DNA of 56,774 bases from Lactobacillus helsingborgensis (GTDB lineage: Bacteria > Bacillota > Bacilli > Lactobacillales > Lactobacillaceae), in contig NZ_KQ034047.1 of assembly GCF_000970855.1 (NCBI RefSeq), forward strand, positions 166,551 to 223,324, written 5' to 3'. The notes under the pieces were generated by a model. That model did not search any database, had not been told where the DNA came from, and saw only the letters and a list, made by a program, of their open reading frames with translations. Made by a program: the position numbers and the translations under genes. Position 1 is the first letter of the stretch. The number at the start of each line of letters is the position of its first letter. Of this stretch, positions 1-8,542 are shown piece after piece.

Positions 1-37
1 TTAAATACTACAATCAAGCTAGAATCAGGCACACGCT

Positions 38-76
38 AAAAGGCCGCACCCCGATTGAATATCGGAATACGACCTT
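38..76 (-). terminator. Rho-independent terminator
   Basis: Read on the minus strand, a 16-bp stem (arms 61-76 and 40-55) closes a 5-base loop. It pairs throughout when G-U wobbles are allowed, and four U residues follow. It lies just past the truncated ABC 3' end (141-244), so it probably ended the transcript of the ancestral ABC array and now serves the AAA ATPase gene. Confidence 0.7.
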
Positions 77-140
77 AGCAAACATGAATTAATGTTAACG
101 TCCAATTCTAGGGGTTAACTTCAGATTAACGCCTTTTAAC

Positions 141-244
141 TATCACTATTTACTTAAATGAATCTCGCTGTCAAATAAACCTTGCAGTTTTTCATCAAAA
201 TTATGCGCGATGAAAATGACAGTACACGGCATTTTAAGGAGTTC
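141..244 (-). pseudogene. 3' remnant of an ABC exporter gene
   Basis: This 104-bp stretch aligns without gaps, at roughly 88% identity, to 2121-2224, the 3' end of the intact ABC gene at 2126-3703. On the minus strand it still encodes about the last 34 residues in frame, including the H-loop stretch VIFIAHNF and the ending EIHLSK before a stop. No start or upstream ATPase sequence is left. The second ABC array (35495-40359) has A, B and B' genes, so this is probably the tail of a lost B' gene whose body was replaced by the AAA ATPase segment. It differs at several positions from 2121-2224, so it is an old copy or a paralogue, not a recent duplication. Confidence 0.8.
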
Positions 245-255
245 AGCTATAATAG

Positions 256-1791
256 TTATTTACTAAGCTTTTCTTTTTCCTTTTCTTTTTCCTTTTCTTT
301 TTCCTTTTCTTTTTTAATCAGGCTTATCATAAAATCTATGGATTCTTTTATTTCTTCACTAGTTGGCTTTTTTCTGTGCTTACCTTTAGGTAAATCATTT
401 GGTTCTCCAGGATGATCGATCCAGTTTCGTATATAGCAAGTCATTGATTTATCTGTATAGTTGTTATAATTATTATAATTATTATAATGATTGTTATCTG
501 TTAATTTACAGCCTTTTTGTGAAGCCAACCAACCATCAAACGATTTTATACTTTTCACAACTTTACAAATATTATTATTTTTATCTTGATAAGTTTTAAC
601 TGCATTTATAGCTTTTGAATGCAAATATCCAAATAATTCAATATGGAAATCTTCGCTACCAATATTAAAAGCAAGAAAATTAATTTCACCCCAAGTTGGA
701 CTATTTGGAAATAAATTTAAATTTACGCCCAAATTAATTTGAGGAATATTATTCTGTCTTGATAATATTATTAACTTGTCCTTTTTACTATTAAAATGTT
801 TTAATAAATAAGGTGAATGAGTAGTGATAAAGATTTGTGACTGTTCGGAAAGCTTATTTAATGCTGACAATAATTTATCTTGTGCTTGTGGATGTAAAAA
901 AGTTTCAGGTTCATCAATTAAAAAGATAATAGGCTTTTCATCATCACTATGATTAACCTGTGCGTAAACTTGAATTAAGCTGAGTGCTAAAGCCCTTTGC
1001 ATACCGGTACCCTTTTCAGAAGCAGGAGTTAGTGTACCGTTATCGTCTAATAAAATTTTTCCAACATTAAAGAAATAATCCATATTAGGAATATCAAAAT
1101 AAAAAGATACTCCTGTTGTACCATATTGGGCGGACATTATATTTTCTAATTTTTGTTCTAAAGGTATTAATTGCTTTTTTAAGCCATTTTTTCCAAAAGC
1201 TTTTTGATGAGCACTTTCAAAGTTTTTCCAAATTTGACCTTTTTGAAAACTCTTTGTATAACTCGAAATAAGTTTCCCAACTATCTTAGTTTTATGAAAA
1301 TCCTGATAGTCATCATTATCTAAGTCTGAATAAACAAATTGAGCATCAAAAAGTACACCAATCATTTTATCAACACCAGTAGGATTTTCAAAAACTTTAC
1401 TAATAGGATTATATATACCTATATTTTTTATAGTCAATTTCTTCTCTTTATTTTTAGAATCAGTCCATGTTGTTTCTTCAGAGCTTCTTCTGAGGGTTAT
1501 TTTTTTATTATCAATATACTTATTATATTTTTTTAGATTCTCTCCACTCAGTATATTTGCAAAATTCTTATCCTTTAAAGTGATTTCAACTGAAACCTCT
1601 TTATTTTTATTTGCTATGTTTATCCATTCTTCTTTGCTATTCGCAGACAGCAAAAAATCTACTGCTTTTAGGACTGTTGTTTTCCCACAATTATTGTTTC
1701 CAACAAAATAATTAATTCCTTTGCAGAAGTCAAAAGACGTAGTGCCGGGAAAACATCTAAAGTTTTCTAATTTCATATTTGATATATACAT
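256..1791 (-). CDS. AAA/OLD-like ATPase with possible C-terminal HEPN motif
   Basis: A 511-residue SMC/OLD-type ATPase. The N-terminal strand MYISNMKLENFRCF leads to Walker A GNNNCGKTT (31-39). Walker B IIFLIDEPE is near residue 288, followed by the switch histidine in TTHSP. These features match the AAA_15/AAA_21 families found in OLD-type nucleases and many abortive-infection proteins. No TOPRIM domain is evident. The C-terminus instead carries RNWIDH (Arg455, His460), which fits the R-x4-H signature of HEPN RNases, and ends in a Lys-Glu tail. Two in-frame tandem repeats are present: a 9-bp unit (NNY) at 464-490 and a 12-bp unit (KEKE) at 274-309. The start is supported by GGAGG eight bases upstream. 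The gene lies between two ABC 3' ends. A defence role is inferred; the nucleotide-binding fold is clear. Confidence 0.8.
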   Translation of the reverse strand: MYISNMKLENFRCFPGTTSFDFCKGINYFVGNNNCGKTTVLKAVDFLLSANSKEEWINIANKNKEVSVEITLKDKNFANILSGENLKKYNKYIDNKKITLRRSSEETTWTDSKNKEKKLTIKNIGIYNPISKVFENPTGVDKMIGVLFDAQFVYSDLDNDDYQDFHKTKIVGKLISSYTKSFQKGQIWKNFESAHQKAFGKNGLKKQLIPLEQKLENIMSAQYGTTGVSFYFDIPNMDYFFNVGKILLDDNGTLTPASEKGTGMQRALALSLIQVYAQVNHSDDEKPIIFLIDEPETFLHPQAQDKLLSALNKLSEQSQIFITTHSPYLLKHFNSKKDKLIILSRQNNIPQINLGVNLNLFPNSPTWGEINFLAFNIGSEDFHIELFGYLHSKAINAVKTYQDKNNNICKVVKSIKSFDGWLASQKGCKLTDNNHYNNYNNYNNYTDKSMTCYIRNWIDHPGEPNDLPKGKHRKKPTSEEIKESIDFMISLIKKEKEKEKEKEKEKEKLSK

Positions 1792-2120
1792 AAGCTAGTC
1801 CTCCATATAAAAAATACTTTTATAATAGTTATAGCAAATTTATTAACTATATAAAACTATATTTCAAAAATAATTTCTTTATTGGGACTCACATTTATAT
1901 ATATATTTATATAATATGGTTTTACAGCATTTTTTTAATTAAAAAATAACGTGATTATCAATCATAAATAACATTCTAGATATTTTTTCATCATCATTAA
2001 TTTTCAAATACTTGAACAAATTTAATAAAATTACTATTACTGTTTGACACAAAAAAATTATCTAATTTAATTAATTCTGTAAAAAAGTTCTCAATTTTAC
2101 TACTTTCAATACTTTTATGA
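1792..2120. other. AT-rich intergenic stretch
   Basis: About 330 bases of very AT-rich DNA between the AAA ATPase start and the stop of the ABC gene. I see no ORF with a ribosome binding site and no clear terminator for the ABC pair here. It should hold the ATPase promoter, but no -35/-10 pair stands out. Base composition is more AT-rich than the ABC genes, consistent with acquired DNA. Confidence 0.5.
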
Positions 2121-2125
2121 TATCA

Positions 2126-3703
2126 CTATTTACTTAAATGAATCTCACGGTCAAATAATTGCTGCAATTTTTTATCAAAATTATGGGCGATGAAAATGAC
2201 AGTATTCGGCATTTTAAGGAGTTCTTGCAAGATCGCTCTGGTTCCCTCCTGATCAATTGCACTTGTGCCTTCATCAATCAGTAAGATTTTGCTGTCATGT
2301 ATCTGGGTACGCGCTAAAATTATTTTTTGTCTTTGACCGCCTGAAACATTCAGTTTTTGCAAATTTACTTTGGTTTCTATACCCTGAGCAAATTGCGTCA
2401 AATCTGGTTTTAATCCAACGGCAACTGCAGCTGATTCAGCCAGTTGATTCAACTTGGGATTGAACATTGTAATATTGTCTTTAATGGTACTGGGAAATAA
2501 AACAGGATCTTGGGCAATGTAGCCAATTTTAGCTAAATCAGGTTTAATCACTTTTCCCTCTTGATCTTTAAATGCTATTTTCCCCGAACTCGGTGGCAAA
2601 ATCCCTAAAAGTAGTTTAAATAAAGTTGATTTGCCTGTTCCGCTGTCACCTGATAGCAAAATTTTTTCGCCAAAATTGACGGTGATATCAGGGAACTTTA
2701 GAGTCTCACCATTAGGAAAACTAACTGCCAAATCTTTTGTACTAAAAGCATAAGGTGTTGCTAAATTTTGCTCATCAGTTTTTACTGGTAAAGTCGCTGC
2801 AGTAACTCTATCTCTTAAAGTTTTGGTGCCCTTAATTAAGCCGAAATAGAATGGCAAGTATTCGATTGCCAGCGAAATATAGTGGCTAAAATTACCGATA
2901 ACCGCAATCGCACCAAACGTGACCAATCCACTTTTAATTAAAATACCCGTCCAGACGAACAATATCAGGATCATAATTTGCGCAACACCATTGGTAATAA
3001 TGGACAGAACTTGTTGTTCCTGTGTCTGCTTGAGGTTTGCTTTTTCTAAGTCGCGTGCACCTTTATGCATTACGCTAGTTAGTTTATCGCCAGCAAGATA
3101 CCGCTCTAGTTCAGCAATACCGCTTAGCCATTTTTCAATCAGATCCAAATACTGCCTATTTTGATGAGATACTTTCTCCGTAGCTCTTTGCAGCGGCTTT
3201 TCAATCATTTTAGGCAAAATAAGGGAAACGGCTACCGAAATTAAGATGAGCAGCAACAAACTCCAGTGCATCGTCAGCAAGGCAATTACTGAGAAAATAA
3301 CATAGCCAAGAAAATTACAAATGACCGGAATTAAGTTAAAGGACTGATTGTTAACCGTATTAAGATCATTGGTCAAGCGATTTTTAACTTGCGAAGTTTG
3401 ATAATTTTTATGGTCATGGTAGACGTGGCTTACTATTTTACTTCTTAACGTGTGATTAAATTCTTGAACTTGTCGTGTCAGTAAATATTCAGAGCCCCAG
3501 TCAAAAGCATACGATGAGAGATAAGCTAACGTAGTAAAAGCAATGATTAACAGCCACGCTTGACCGTCATGTTGACGCAAGGCAGTAAATTCCCACATAT
3601 TTAAGTAAGATGCCCCGATTAAAACAAAAGGTTGCAAGAGGCTAAAAAGCACCATAAATATGAAACGAATTCGATTGGTATGAAAGAAGTTTTTAAAAGT
3701 CAT
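2126..3703 (-). CDS. ABC exporter half-transporter, B type (membrane + ATPase)
   Basis: A 525-residue fused permease-ATPase, short for the type I exporter family (usually about 570-600). The N-terminal half holds about six membrane helices. The C-terminal ATPase has Walker A SGDSGTGKST, Q-loop GYIAQDP, signature VSGGQRQK (Val in place of the usual Leu), Walker B ILLIDEGTSAID and H-loop IAHN, so it should be able to hydrolyse ATP. AGAAGGAG precedes the start. The first 11 bases overlap the end of the A gene at 3693-5294 (ATG...TAA), so the two are translationally coupled and probably form a heterodimer. The substrate cannot be read from sequence. Closely similar genes lie at 35495-37087 and 37179-38768. 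Confidence 0.88.
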   Translation of the reverse strand: MTFKNFFHTNRIRFIFMVLFSLLQPFVLIGASYLNMWEFTALRQHDGQAWLLIIAFTTLAYLSSYAFDWGSEYLLTRQVQEFNHTLRSKIVSHVYHDHKNYQTSQVKNRLTNDLNTVNNQSFNLIPVICNFLGYVIFSVIALLTMHWSLLLLILISVAVSLILPKMIEKPLQRATEKVSHQNRQYLDLIEKWLSGIAELERYLAGDKLTSVMHKGARDLEKANLKQTQEQQVLSIITNGVAQIMILILFVWTGILIKSGLVTFGAIAVIGNFSHYISLAIEYLPFYFGLIKGTKTLRDRVTAATLPVKTDEQNLATPYAFSTKDLAVSFPNGETLKFPDITVNFGEKILLSGDSGTGKSTLFKLLLGILPPSSGKIAFKDQEGKVIKPDLAKIGYIAQDPVLFPSTIKDNITMFNPKLNQLAESAAVAVGLKPDLTQFAQGIETKVNLQKLNVSGGQRQKIILARTQIHDSKILLIDEGTSAIDQEGTRAILQELLKMPNTVIFIAHNFDKKLQQLFDREIHLSK

Positions 3704-5294
3704 TGTGGTTCTCCTTCTGGCTTGCTAACCGAATCGTTTTATCAAACATATTTTTAACTTCAGAATTAAGATTATGAGCAATCATGATCACAGTCTTATT
3801 AGTGTGAACAAGTTCAGCAATAATTTGCTTAGTTGCTTTACTATCAATGGCACTTGTCGCTTCGTCCAGCAAAATAATTTCATCAGCGAAAACTTCTGAT
3901 CTGGCAAGGATAATCTTTTGCCTTTGACCACCGGATAAATTATTTTTATCCAAATCAACTTGGGTATCAGTTCCTTGGGGAAATCTCGCAATGTCGCTCT
4001 GCAATTGCACTTTATTAATTAAATTAGGTACTTGATCCAACAACTGTTGGTGAAACATCACGATATTTTCCGCAATCGTTCCTGGAAATAATTGCGGATC
4101 TTGAGCAATGTAACTGATCCGGTTTAAATTTGGTTGAAAAATCTGCCCCGCATTATTTCTAAAAATAATTTGACCTTGATAAGGCCTGATCTTACCTAAA
4201 AGAGCTTGAAGCAGTGTTGACTTGCCAGTTCCGCTATCGCCTGCAAGTAAAACTTTTTCACCCTTATTGATCACAAAATCAGGGTATTTAATTATTGGAC
4301 CATTAGGATATTTAAGCGCCAAATTTTTAATTTCAATTTGGGCAATTTGAGTAGATGAACCTTTTTGTCTTGATTTAGTGTTAGAAATCAGGCTAGCCGT
4401 AGTTTGATTGATATTTTTAGTGGATTTAATCTTGACGGCAGCACTTGTAATAGAGGATACAGCTGAAAAAATACCAAAAGCAAAAGAAGTCGAAGCTAAT
4501 GCCGCCCCAATTTTTATTTGACCAGTTAAAAATAGGATACCCGCTAAAAAGGCAATGGACATTTGCCCTAATGTGTTACCAATTCCGTTAATTGTATTGG
4601 AAGCACAGTTTTTGTTGGTTTGATTGACTTTGGACTTTTCCAACTTCTCAGCGTAACTGCTCAATTCTTTATTTAAGATCGTCCACGCATGATACCGCCG
4701 CAGTTCATTTAAGCCATTGATCCATTCACCGATACCAGTTAAAAAAGTGCTAGTATTTTTCATCACTTTTCTACTTGCCTCTGAAGTCATGCGCGCCATT
4801 ATTTTGGGCAAGTTTAAATCTATTAGAACAAAAATTGCAGTTAGTAAAACAAAAGACCAATTTAAGCTAAAAAGGACGCCAGCAGAAAGCAAGATAATAA
4901 ATAAATTGCTAAGAACATTAACCCACGGCAGAGCAAAATCGCTGGTCAAAGTATCGAGATTGCTTTGCAGATAGTTCTGCATTTGCGCCACTGTCGCATC
5001 GTTTTCAGTATAAAAATGGTCTACCATTTGCCCTCTTAATTGATCAAGATATTCCTGAATCTGTGCGTTAAAAAGGTAAGTCGCTAAAGGTAGAATAAAT
5101 ACACCACAAACTACCGGGATAAATTCAATTAATTGCCAGCGAATGTAAACTGGCAAATTGCCGACGCTTAATCCATTAACTGCAAATTGAAAAAAATATT
5201 GGTCAAGTGAGCCGGTAACAGCGAAAATAAAATAAAGTAAAATAATAAAAATTGCTCGTTGTTTATTGGAGCTAATCAGTCTTTTTAATGTCAT
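3693..5294 (-). CDS. ABC exporter half-transporter, A type (membrane + ATPase)
   Basis: A 533-residue fused membrane-ATPase protein and first gene of the pair. It has about six membrane helices, then Walker A AGDSGTGKST, Q-loop SYIAQDP, signature NLSGGQRQK, Walker B IILLDEATSAID and H-loop IAHN. It resembles the A gene at 38758-40359 more than its own partner (both start M-T/S-L-K and carry a -RAIF- first helix), so A and B are distinct sub-lineages kept together. A good promoter lies at 5345-5373. The ribosome binding site is weak. The substrate is unknown; peptide or drug export is typical of the family. Confidence 0.87.
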   Translation of the reverse strand: MTLKRLISSNKQRAIFIILLYFIFAVTGSLDQYFFQFAVNGLSVGNLPVYIRWQLIEFIPVVCGVFILPLATYLFNAQIQEYLDQLRGQMVDHFYTENDATVAQMQNYLQSNLDTLTSDFALPWVNVLSNLFIILLSAGVLFSLNWSFVLLTAIFVLIDLNLPKIMARMTSEASRKVMKNTSTFLTGIGEWINGLNELRRYHAWTILNKELSSYAEKLEKSKVNQTNKNCASNTINGIGNTLGQMSIAFLAGILFLTGQIKIGAALASTSFAFGIFSAVSSITSAAVKIKSTKNINQTTASLISNTKSRQKGSSTQIAQIEIKNLALKYPNGPIIKYPDFVINKGEKVLLAGDSGTGKSTLLQALLGKIRPYQGQIIFRNNAGQIFQPNLNRISYIAQDPQLFPGTIAENIVMFHQQLLDQVPNLINKVQLQSDIARFPQGTDTQVDLDKNNLSGGQRQKIILARSEVFADEIILLDEATSAIDSKATKQIIAELVHTNKTVIMIAHNLNSEVKNMFDKTIRLASQKENHNDF

Positions 5295-5344
5295 ATGCTT
5301 GCGTCTTTCATTTTATGCTAAATCAATTTTATTAAATTTATCTA

Positions 5345-5373
5345 ATAATAAAATGAATTAGCAAGGGTGTCAA
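5345..5373 (-). promoter_or_regulatory. Promoter of the first ABC exporter pair
   Basis: On the minus strand, TTGACA (5368-5373) and TATTAT (5345-5350) are separated by 17 bases, a near-consensus sigma-A promoter, about 50 bases upstream of the A gene start at 5294. Confidence 0.7.
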
Positions 5374-5403
5374 ATTAGCGGGCAAAATATAATCGCTGGT
5401 TAT

Positions 5404-5433
5404 AAAAAAACTAATTCTTTAAAAAGAATTAGT
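5404..5433 (-). terminator. Terminator after the orphan membrane protein gene
   Basis: An inverted repeat with arms ACTAATTCTT / AAGAATTAGT is followed on the minus strand by seven U residues. It lies about 160 bases past the stop of the gene at 5594-6700 and separates it from the ABC promoter. Confidence 0.7.
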
Positions 5434-5593
5434 GGGAAGGTGCCTATTTTTTGACAGGTGGTCAATAATATAGATAGTAATTTAATGAAAAATTATCACC
5501 ATAAACAAAATTATTAGTGTTTAAATTCTACAAAAATGCCTTTTTTCTAAAGTCGTAAATGTGCCAATTATCAAGTTATAATCCAATAATTTA

Positions 5594-6700
5594 TTACTCG
5601 TTTTCTAGTATAATTGCTCGTGTATGATTATTATTTAAGAGCAAATTTTCATATTCTTCACCACCATAAAAAGCACATTGTATTATGGTCTTATATTTAA
5701 CATTAGTATTTCTCATAATTTCATTTCTATAGATATGCTTGGCTTTTTCTTTATTCCTATTATTTTTCCAATTAACAATTAGTCCACCAAGAGTATAAGC
5801 TATGGTCATGGATGTTATATCTATGTTAAATTCGCAAATTTCCTTATTATAGTCTTTTAAATCTCTTAAATAATTGTATGTATCTATTAAAGCAGGATTA
5901 TTGATAAATAACCTTTTTAGATCCTTTGAAATATAATTTGATTCTTTTATTACTTTTATAGTTATATGAGCTGCATTATCTGGCTGACTCAACATGCTCG
6001 GAATTAGAAATTGTGTAGATATAAATGTTAGAATAGCTAACGAAACACTAATAATTGCAGTTTTACTACTTAATCTTCGCAATACATGTGGAGGAAGAAT
6101 TAATATTAATAAGAAGTACAAAATAAGAGATATTACTAAAATAATTGCAGCAAAAAAGAGATCACGGTCATTTTTAGTATCTATGTCTCTATACTCATAT
6201 ACAATTGCATATACGAATATTGGAATAGAAATATATAACAAATTTGTGTGTTTATAAATGATACCAATTATCATTCCACCAAAAAGTACTAAGCCAATTA
6301 TAATTATTATTAAAGGGGTTATTAGTTGAAGTAACTTATTGTTATCAAAAAACATATTAATCAAATACATAAAAAATATAATATTTATAAATAGAATAAG
6401 TGCTGAAGAAATCGTTACCTCACTAAAAAAACTGTATGTATCCTTTCTTTCTTTTAAATCTTCTTTTTTATCATCATCTGTTATTTTGTAATATTCGAGA
6501 TCTTTTACTTTTTTTATATTGCTATCAAAATTATAAATTTTGTTTATTATTTTTTTGCTATTTTTTAAAAGCAAAAATGCAATGCTAGCTATAGTCATTA
6601 ATATAGTTAAAAAATAGTGATTGTTATCTAATAGTTCTTTAAAAAGAAGAATGTATACAAAAAATACTATCCAAAAATAAGAATTATTTTTCTTCTGCAT
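5594..6700 (-). CDS. Multi-pass membrane protein of unknown function
   Basis: I do not recognise the family. The 368-residue product has a short N-terminal stretch with two hydrophobic helices (about 8-50) and a charged, Lys/Asp-rich loop (about 55-90). Five or six more membrane helices follow (about 93-235). A soluble C-terminal region of about 130 residues (240-368) has one weakly hydrophobic stretch near 295-305. GGAGGA sits close upstream of the ATG and a terminator follows, so it is very likely expressed, as a single gene. It is strongly AT-rich compared with aldB or guaA and sits in the accessory stretch beside the ATPase and the toxin-antitoxin pair, suggesting acquisition. A role in phage defence or bacteriocin immunity is possible but nothing in the sequence demonstrates it. 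Confidence 0.7.
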   Translation of the reverse strand: MQKKNNSYFWIVFFVYILLFKELLDNNHYFLTILMTIASIAFLLLKNSKKIINKIYNFDSNIKKVKDLEYYKITDDDKKEDLKERKDTYSFFSEVTISSALILFINIIFFMYLINMFFDNNKLLQLITPLIIIIIGLVLFGGMIIGIIYKHTNLLYISIPIFVYAIVYEYRDIDTKNDRDLFFAAIILVISLILYFLLILILPPHVLRRLSSKTAIISVSLAILTFISTQFLIPSMLSQPDNAAHITIKVIKESNYISKDLKRLFINNPALIDTYNYLRDLKDYNKEICEFNIDITSMTIAYTLGGLIVNWKNNRNKEKAKHIYRNEIMRNTNVKYKTIIQCAFYGGEEYENLLLNNNHTRAIILENE

Positions 6701-7188
6701 TATACTTCCTCCAATAAACTATTTAACATAAGTCTTGTTTTTTATATCGGTATATAGATTTATCTAAAATACTTACACGTATTCAAATAAACTAGTAATA
6801 GTAAGTTTTTTCAGATGCTAGTAATATAAGCTATCAATATATAACTTATTAATTAAATTTAATAAGTTGTTGCATAATATAAAATTTAAATATTTATACT
6901 ATTGTCAAAAATAGGACTACATTCTTTTTTTCATAATTTTCGATTTTGTAGCTAATAAGTTCCCATCTAATAAATATTGTATATTATTTTAAGATAAACA
7001 CTGATATATTTTATTTTATGTATGTAATAATACTTATATTTGCACTTTTCATGTTTACCATTTTAAAATTAAAAATAAAAAATCTTACTTTTTTAAACAC
7101 CTAGTTAGATTGTATAATAACTTAATTACACTGCTGTATTCTTGTATAGCTCAAATGAAGATTTAAATCATTATGAATCTTTTTTCTA
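6701..7188. other. AT-rich non-coding region
   Basis: About 490 bases of extremely AT-rich DNA upstream of the membrane protein gene and downstream of aldB. Both strands are crowded with stops and no start has a ribosome binding site. The promoter of the gene at 5594-6700 should lie near the left end, but I cannot point to it with confidence. Confidence 0.5.
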
Positions 7189-7899
7189 CTATTCCGACTT
7201 CGAAATAACATTATCTAGCTTGCTAATATCAGTTAAATTGGCATTTAAAAATTCCTGATTATCAACTGGCAAATGCAATTTAAAGCTTTCTATTGGTTGG
7301 ATACTGACTACTACACCTTTCATCGTAGCTGCCAAAACATGACCACCAAAACTTAAATCATCTGCCAAAAAGTGATTATGAAATCCAGAAACTCCAACAC
7401 CTTGAAAAACAGGCGGTGTGTAATAAGTAATCATTGTTCCAGTGATATTTTCAGTCTCAAATTCAACTTGATTTTCAGCAATTTTTTCCAGAGACGGATA
7501 TGGCTTATGAGATTTTTTAGAAGACCTTGTACGGATTTTTTTGAAAACGCCTTTAGTCAAAATAGCGAAAAATTGATTTTGGGCGTTATTTTTGGTTAAA
7601 ACATCTTTTAGCATTTCCACCAATTCGACATTTTGGTAGCTTTTGAATTTGTGATAATCCGCAAAGCTAACATCTGCATATGTCACTTTAAAGTCCTCTG
7701 GTAGTTTTACAGCCGGACCACTAACATCTATTTTGTAACCGACACCGTCTAATATCACTAATTCACCATCAACGCCATCACCAGTTCCGATACCAATATT
7801 GCCATGTTTTAACAATTCTGATAACGGTAAAGTGCCTTCCAATAAACCTTCAACTAGCATTTGCATAGTCCCGTATTGAAATAATGTGTTTTTCGTCAT
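7189..7899 (-). CDS. aldB: Alpha-acetolactate decarboxylase
   Basis: Converts alpha-acetolactate to acetoin, diverting pyruvate away from acid and from branched-chain amino acid synthesis. The 236-residue product has the family pattern of an N-terminal GLLEGTLPLSELLKHG followed by GIGTGDGVDGELVILDG. The zinc-binding cluster GFHNHFLADDLSFGGHVL has three His ligands. I chose the ATG at 7899; the longer reading starts at a TTG (7920) with no ribosome binding site. It stands alone, with no acetolactate synthase beside it. Confidence 0.9.
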   Translation of the reverse strand: MTKNTLFQYGTMQMLVEGLLEGTLPLSELLKHGNIGIGTGDGVDGELVILDGVGYKIDVSGPAVKLPEDFKVTYADVSFADYHKFKSYQNVELVEMLKDVLTKNNAQNQFFAILTKGVFKKIRTRSSKKSHKPYPSLEKIAENQVEFETENITGTMITYYTPPVFQGVGVSGFHNHFLADDLSFGGHVLAATMKGVVVSIQPIESFKLHLPVDNQEFLNANLTDISKLDNVISKSE

Positions 7900-8035
7900 A
7901 TCTACTGCTCTTTTTTTCAAAAACTCATATATAAAAACAATCAGAACAAAATTAATTTTTACAAATTATTATGTCTGATTGCTTTTCAACTCTTGCTATT
8001 TTAAGTTTAGCAAATAATTAACTCGGTCTAAAAAA

Positions 8036-8542
8036 TCAAATGCACAAATTGATTTTTTCAAAGAAATCATTCATGTCAATACAATCAACTTCTAAGTCAT
8101 CGCACACATCAGGTATTTTTGCGGCCTTATTACCATTTGGATTGTGCAAATTAGGATTCCGAATTTCACTTGTTACAATCGTTAAATTCTCTTCTTTTGC
8201 AATAGCAATAAGCCAAGGATCTGCAATTTTCTCATGTGCCCATCCTCTGTCAGCTGATAAAGCTTCCTCTTTGTAATATTCACAGTCGTCAATATATTGA
8301 AGTACTTGTGCCCATTGTATTGCATAGTTTTTATGGTTTATTATTTCTTTTAAATAATTTGTATCTAACCATTTTCTAAATTTAGGGGCTTGGTAGTTTT
8401 CATCAACCACTATTTTGGGAATGACAACGTATTTATTTAAAATGGCGGGTAGCTTAGCCCAAAAGCTTGGAAAATACTTTACCCGATAATACCGTTCATA
8501 AAAATTTATATAGATATTAGTATCCAGCAAATATTTTTCCAT
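8036..8542 (-). CDS. DUF4411 PIN-like toxin
   Basis: A 168-residue PIN-domain protein of the DUF4411 family. The N-terminus YLLDTNIYI supplies the first acidic residue and ADPWLIAIAKEENLTIVTSE the conserved centre. IPDVCDDLEV near the C-terminus is typical of the family. PIN domains are metal-dependent RNases, and DUF4411 proteins are predicted toxins paired with COG2856 proteases. Its ATG overlaps the stop of the upstream partner by one base (TAATG), so the two are translationally coupled with the putative antitoxin made first. Confidence 0.85.
   Translation of the reverse strand: MEKYLLDTNIYINFYERYYRVKYFPSFWAKLPAILNKYVVIPKIVVDENYQAPKFRKWLDTNYLKEIINHKNYAIQWAQVLQYIDDCEYYKEEALSADRGWAHEKIADPWLIAIAKEENLTIVTSEIRNPNLHNPNGNKAAKIPDVCDDLEVDCIDMNDFFEKINLCI

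Noticed and set aside
1..37. Possible end of another gene or RNA at the left edge
   Set aside because: Only 37 bases before the terminator; no frame or RNA fold can be supported.
274..490. Possible CRISPR-like or regulatory short repeats
   Set aside because: Units are 9 and 12 bp, adjacent without spacers and inside a coding frame; they are simple tandem repeats.
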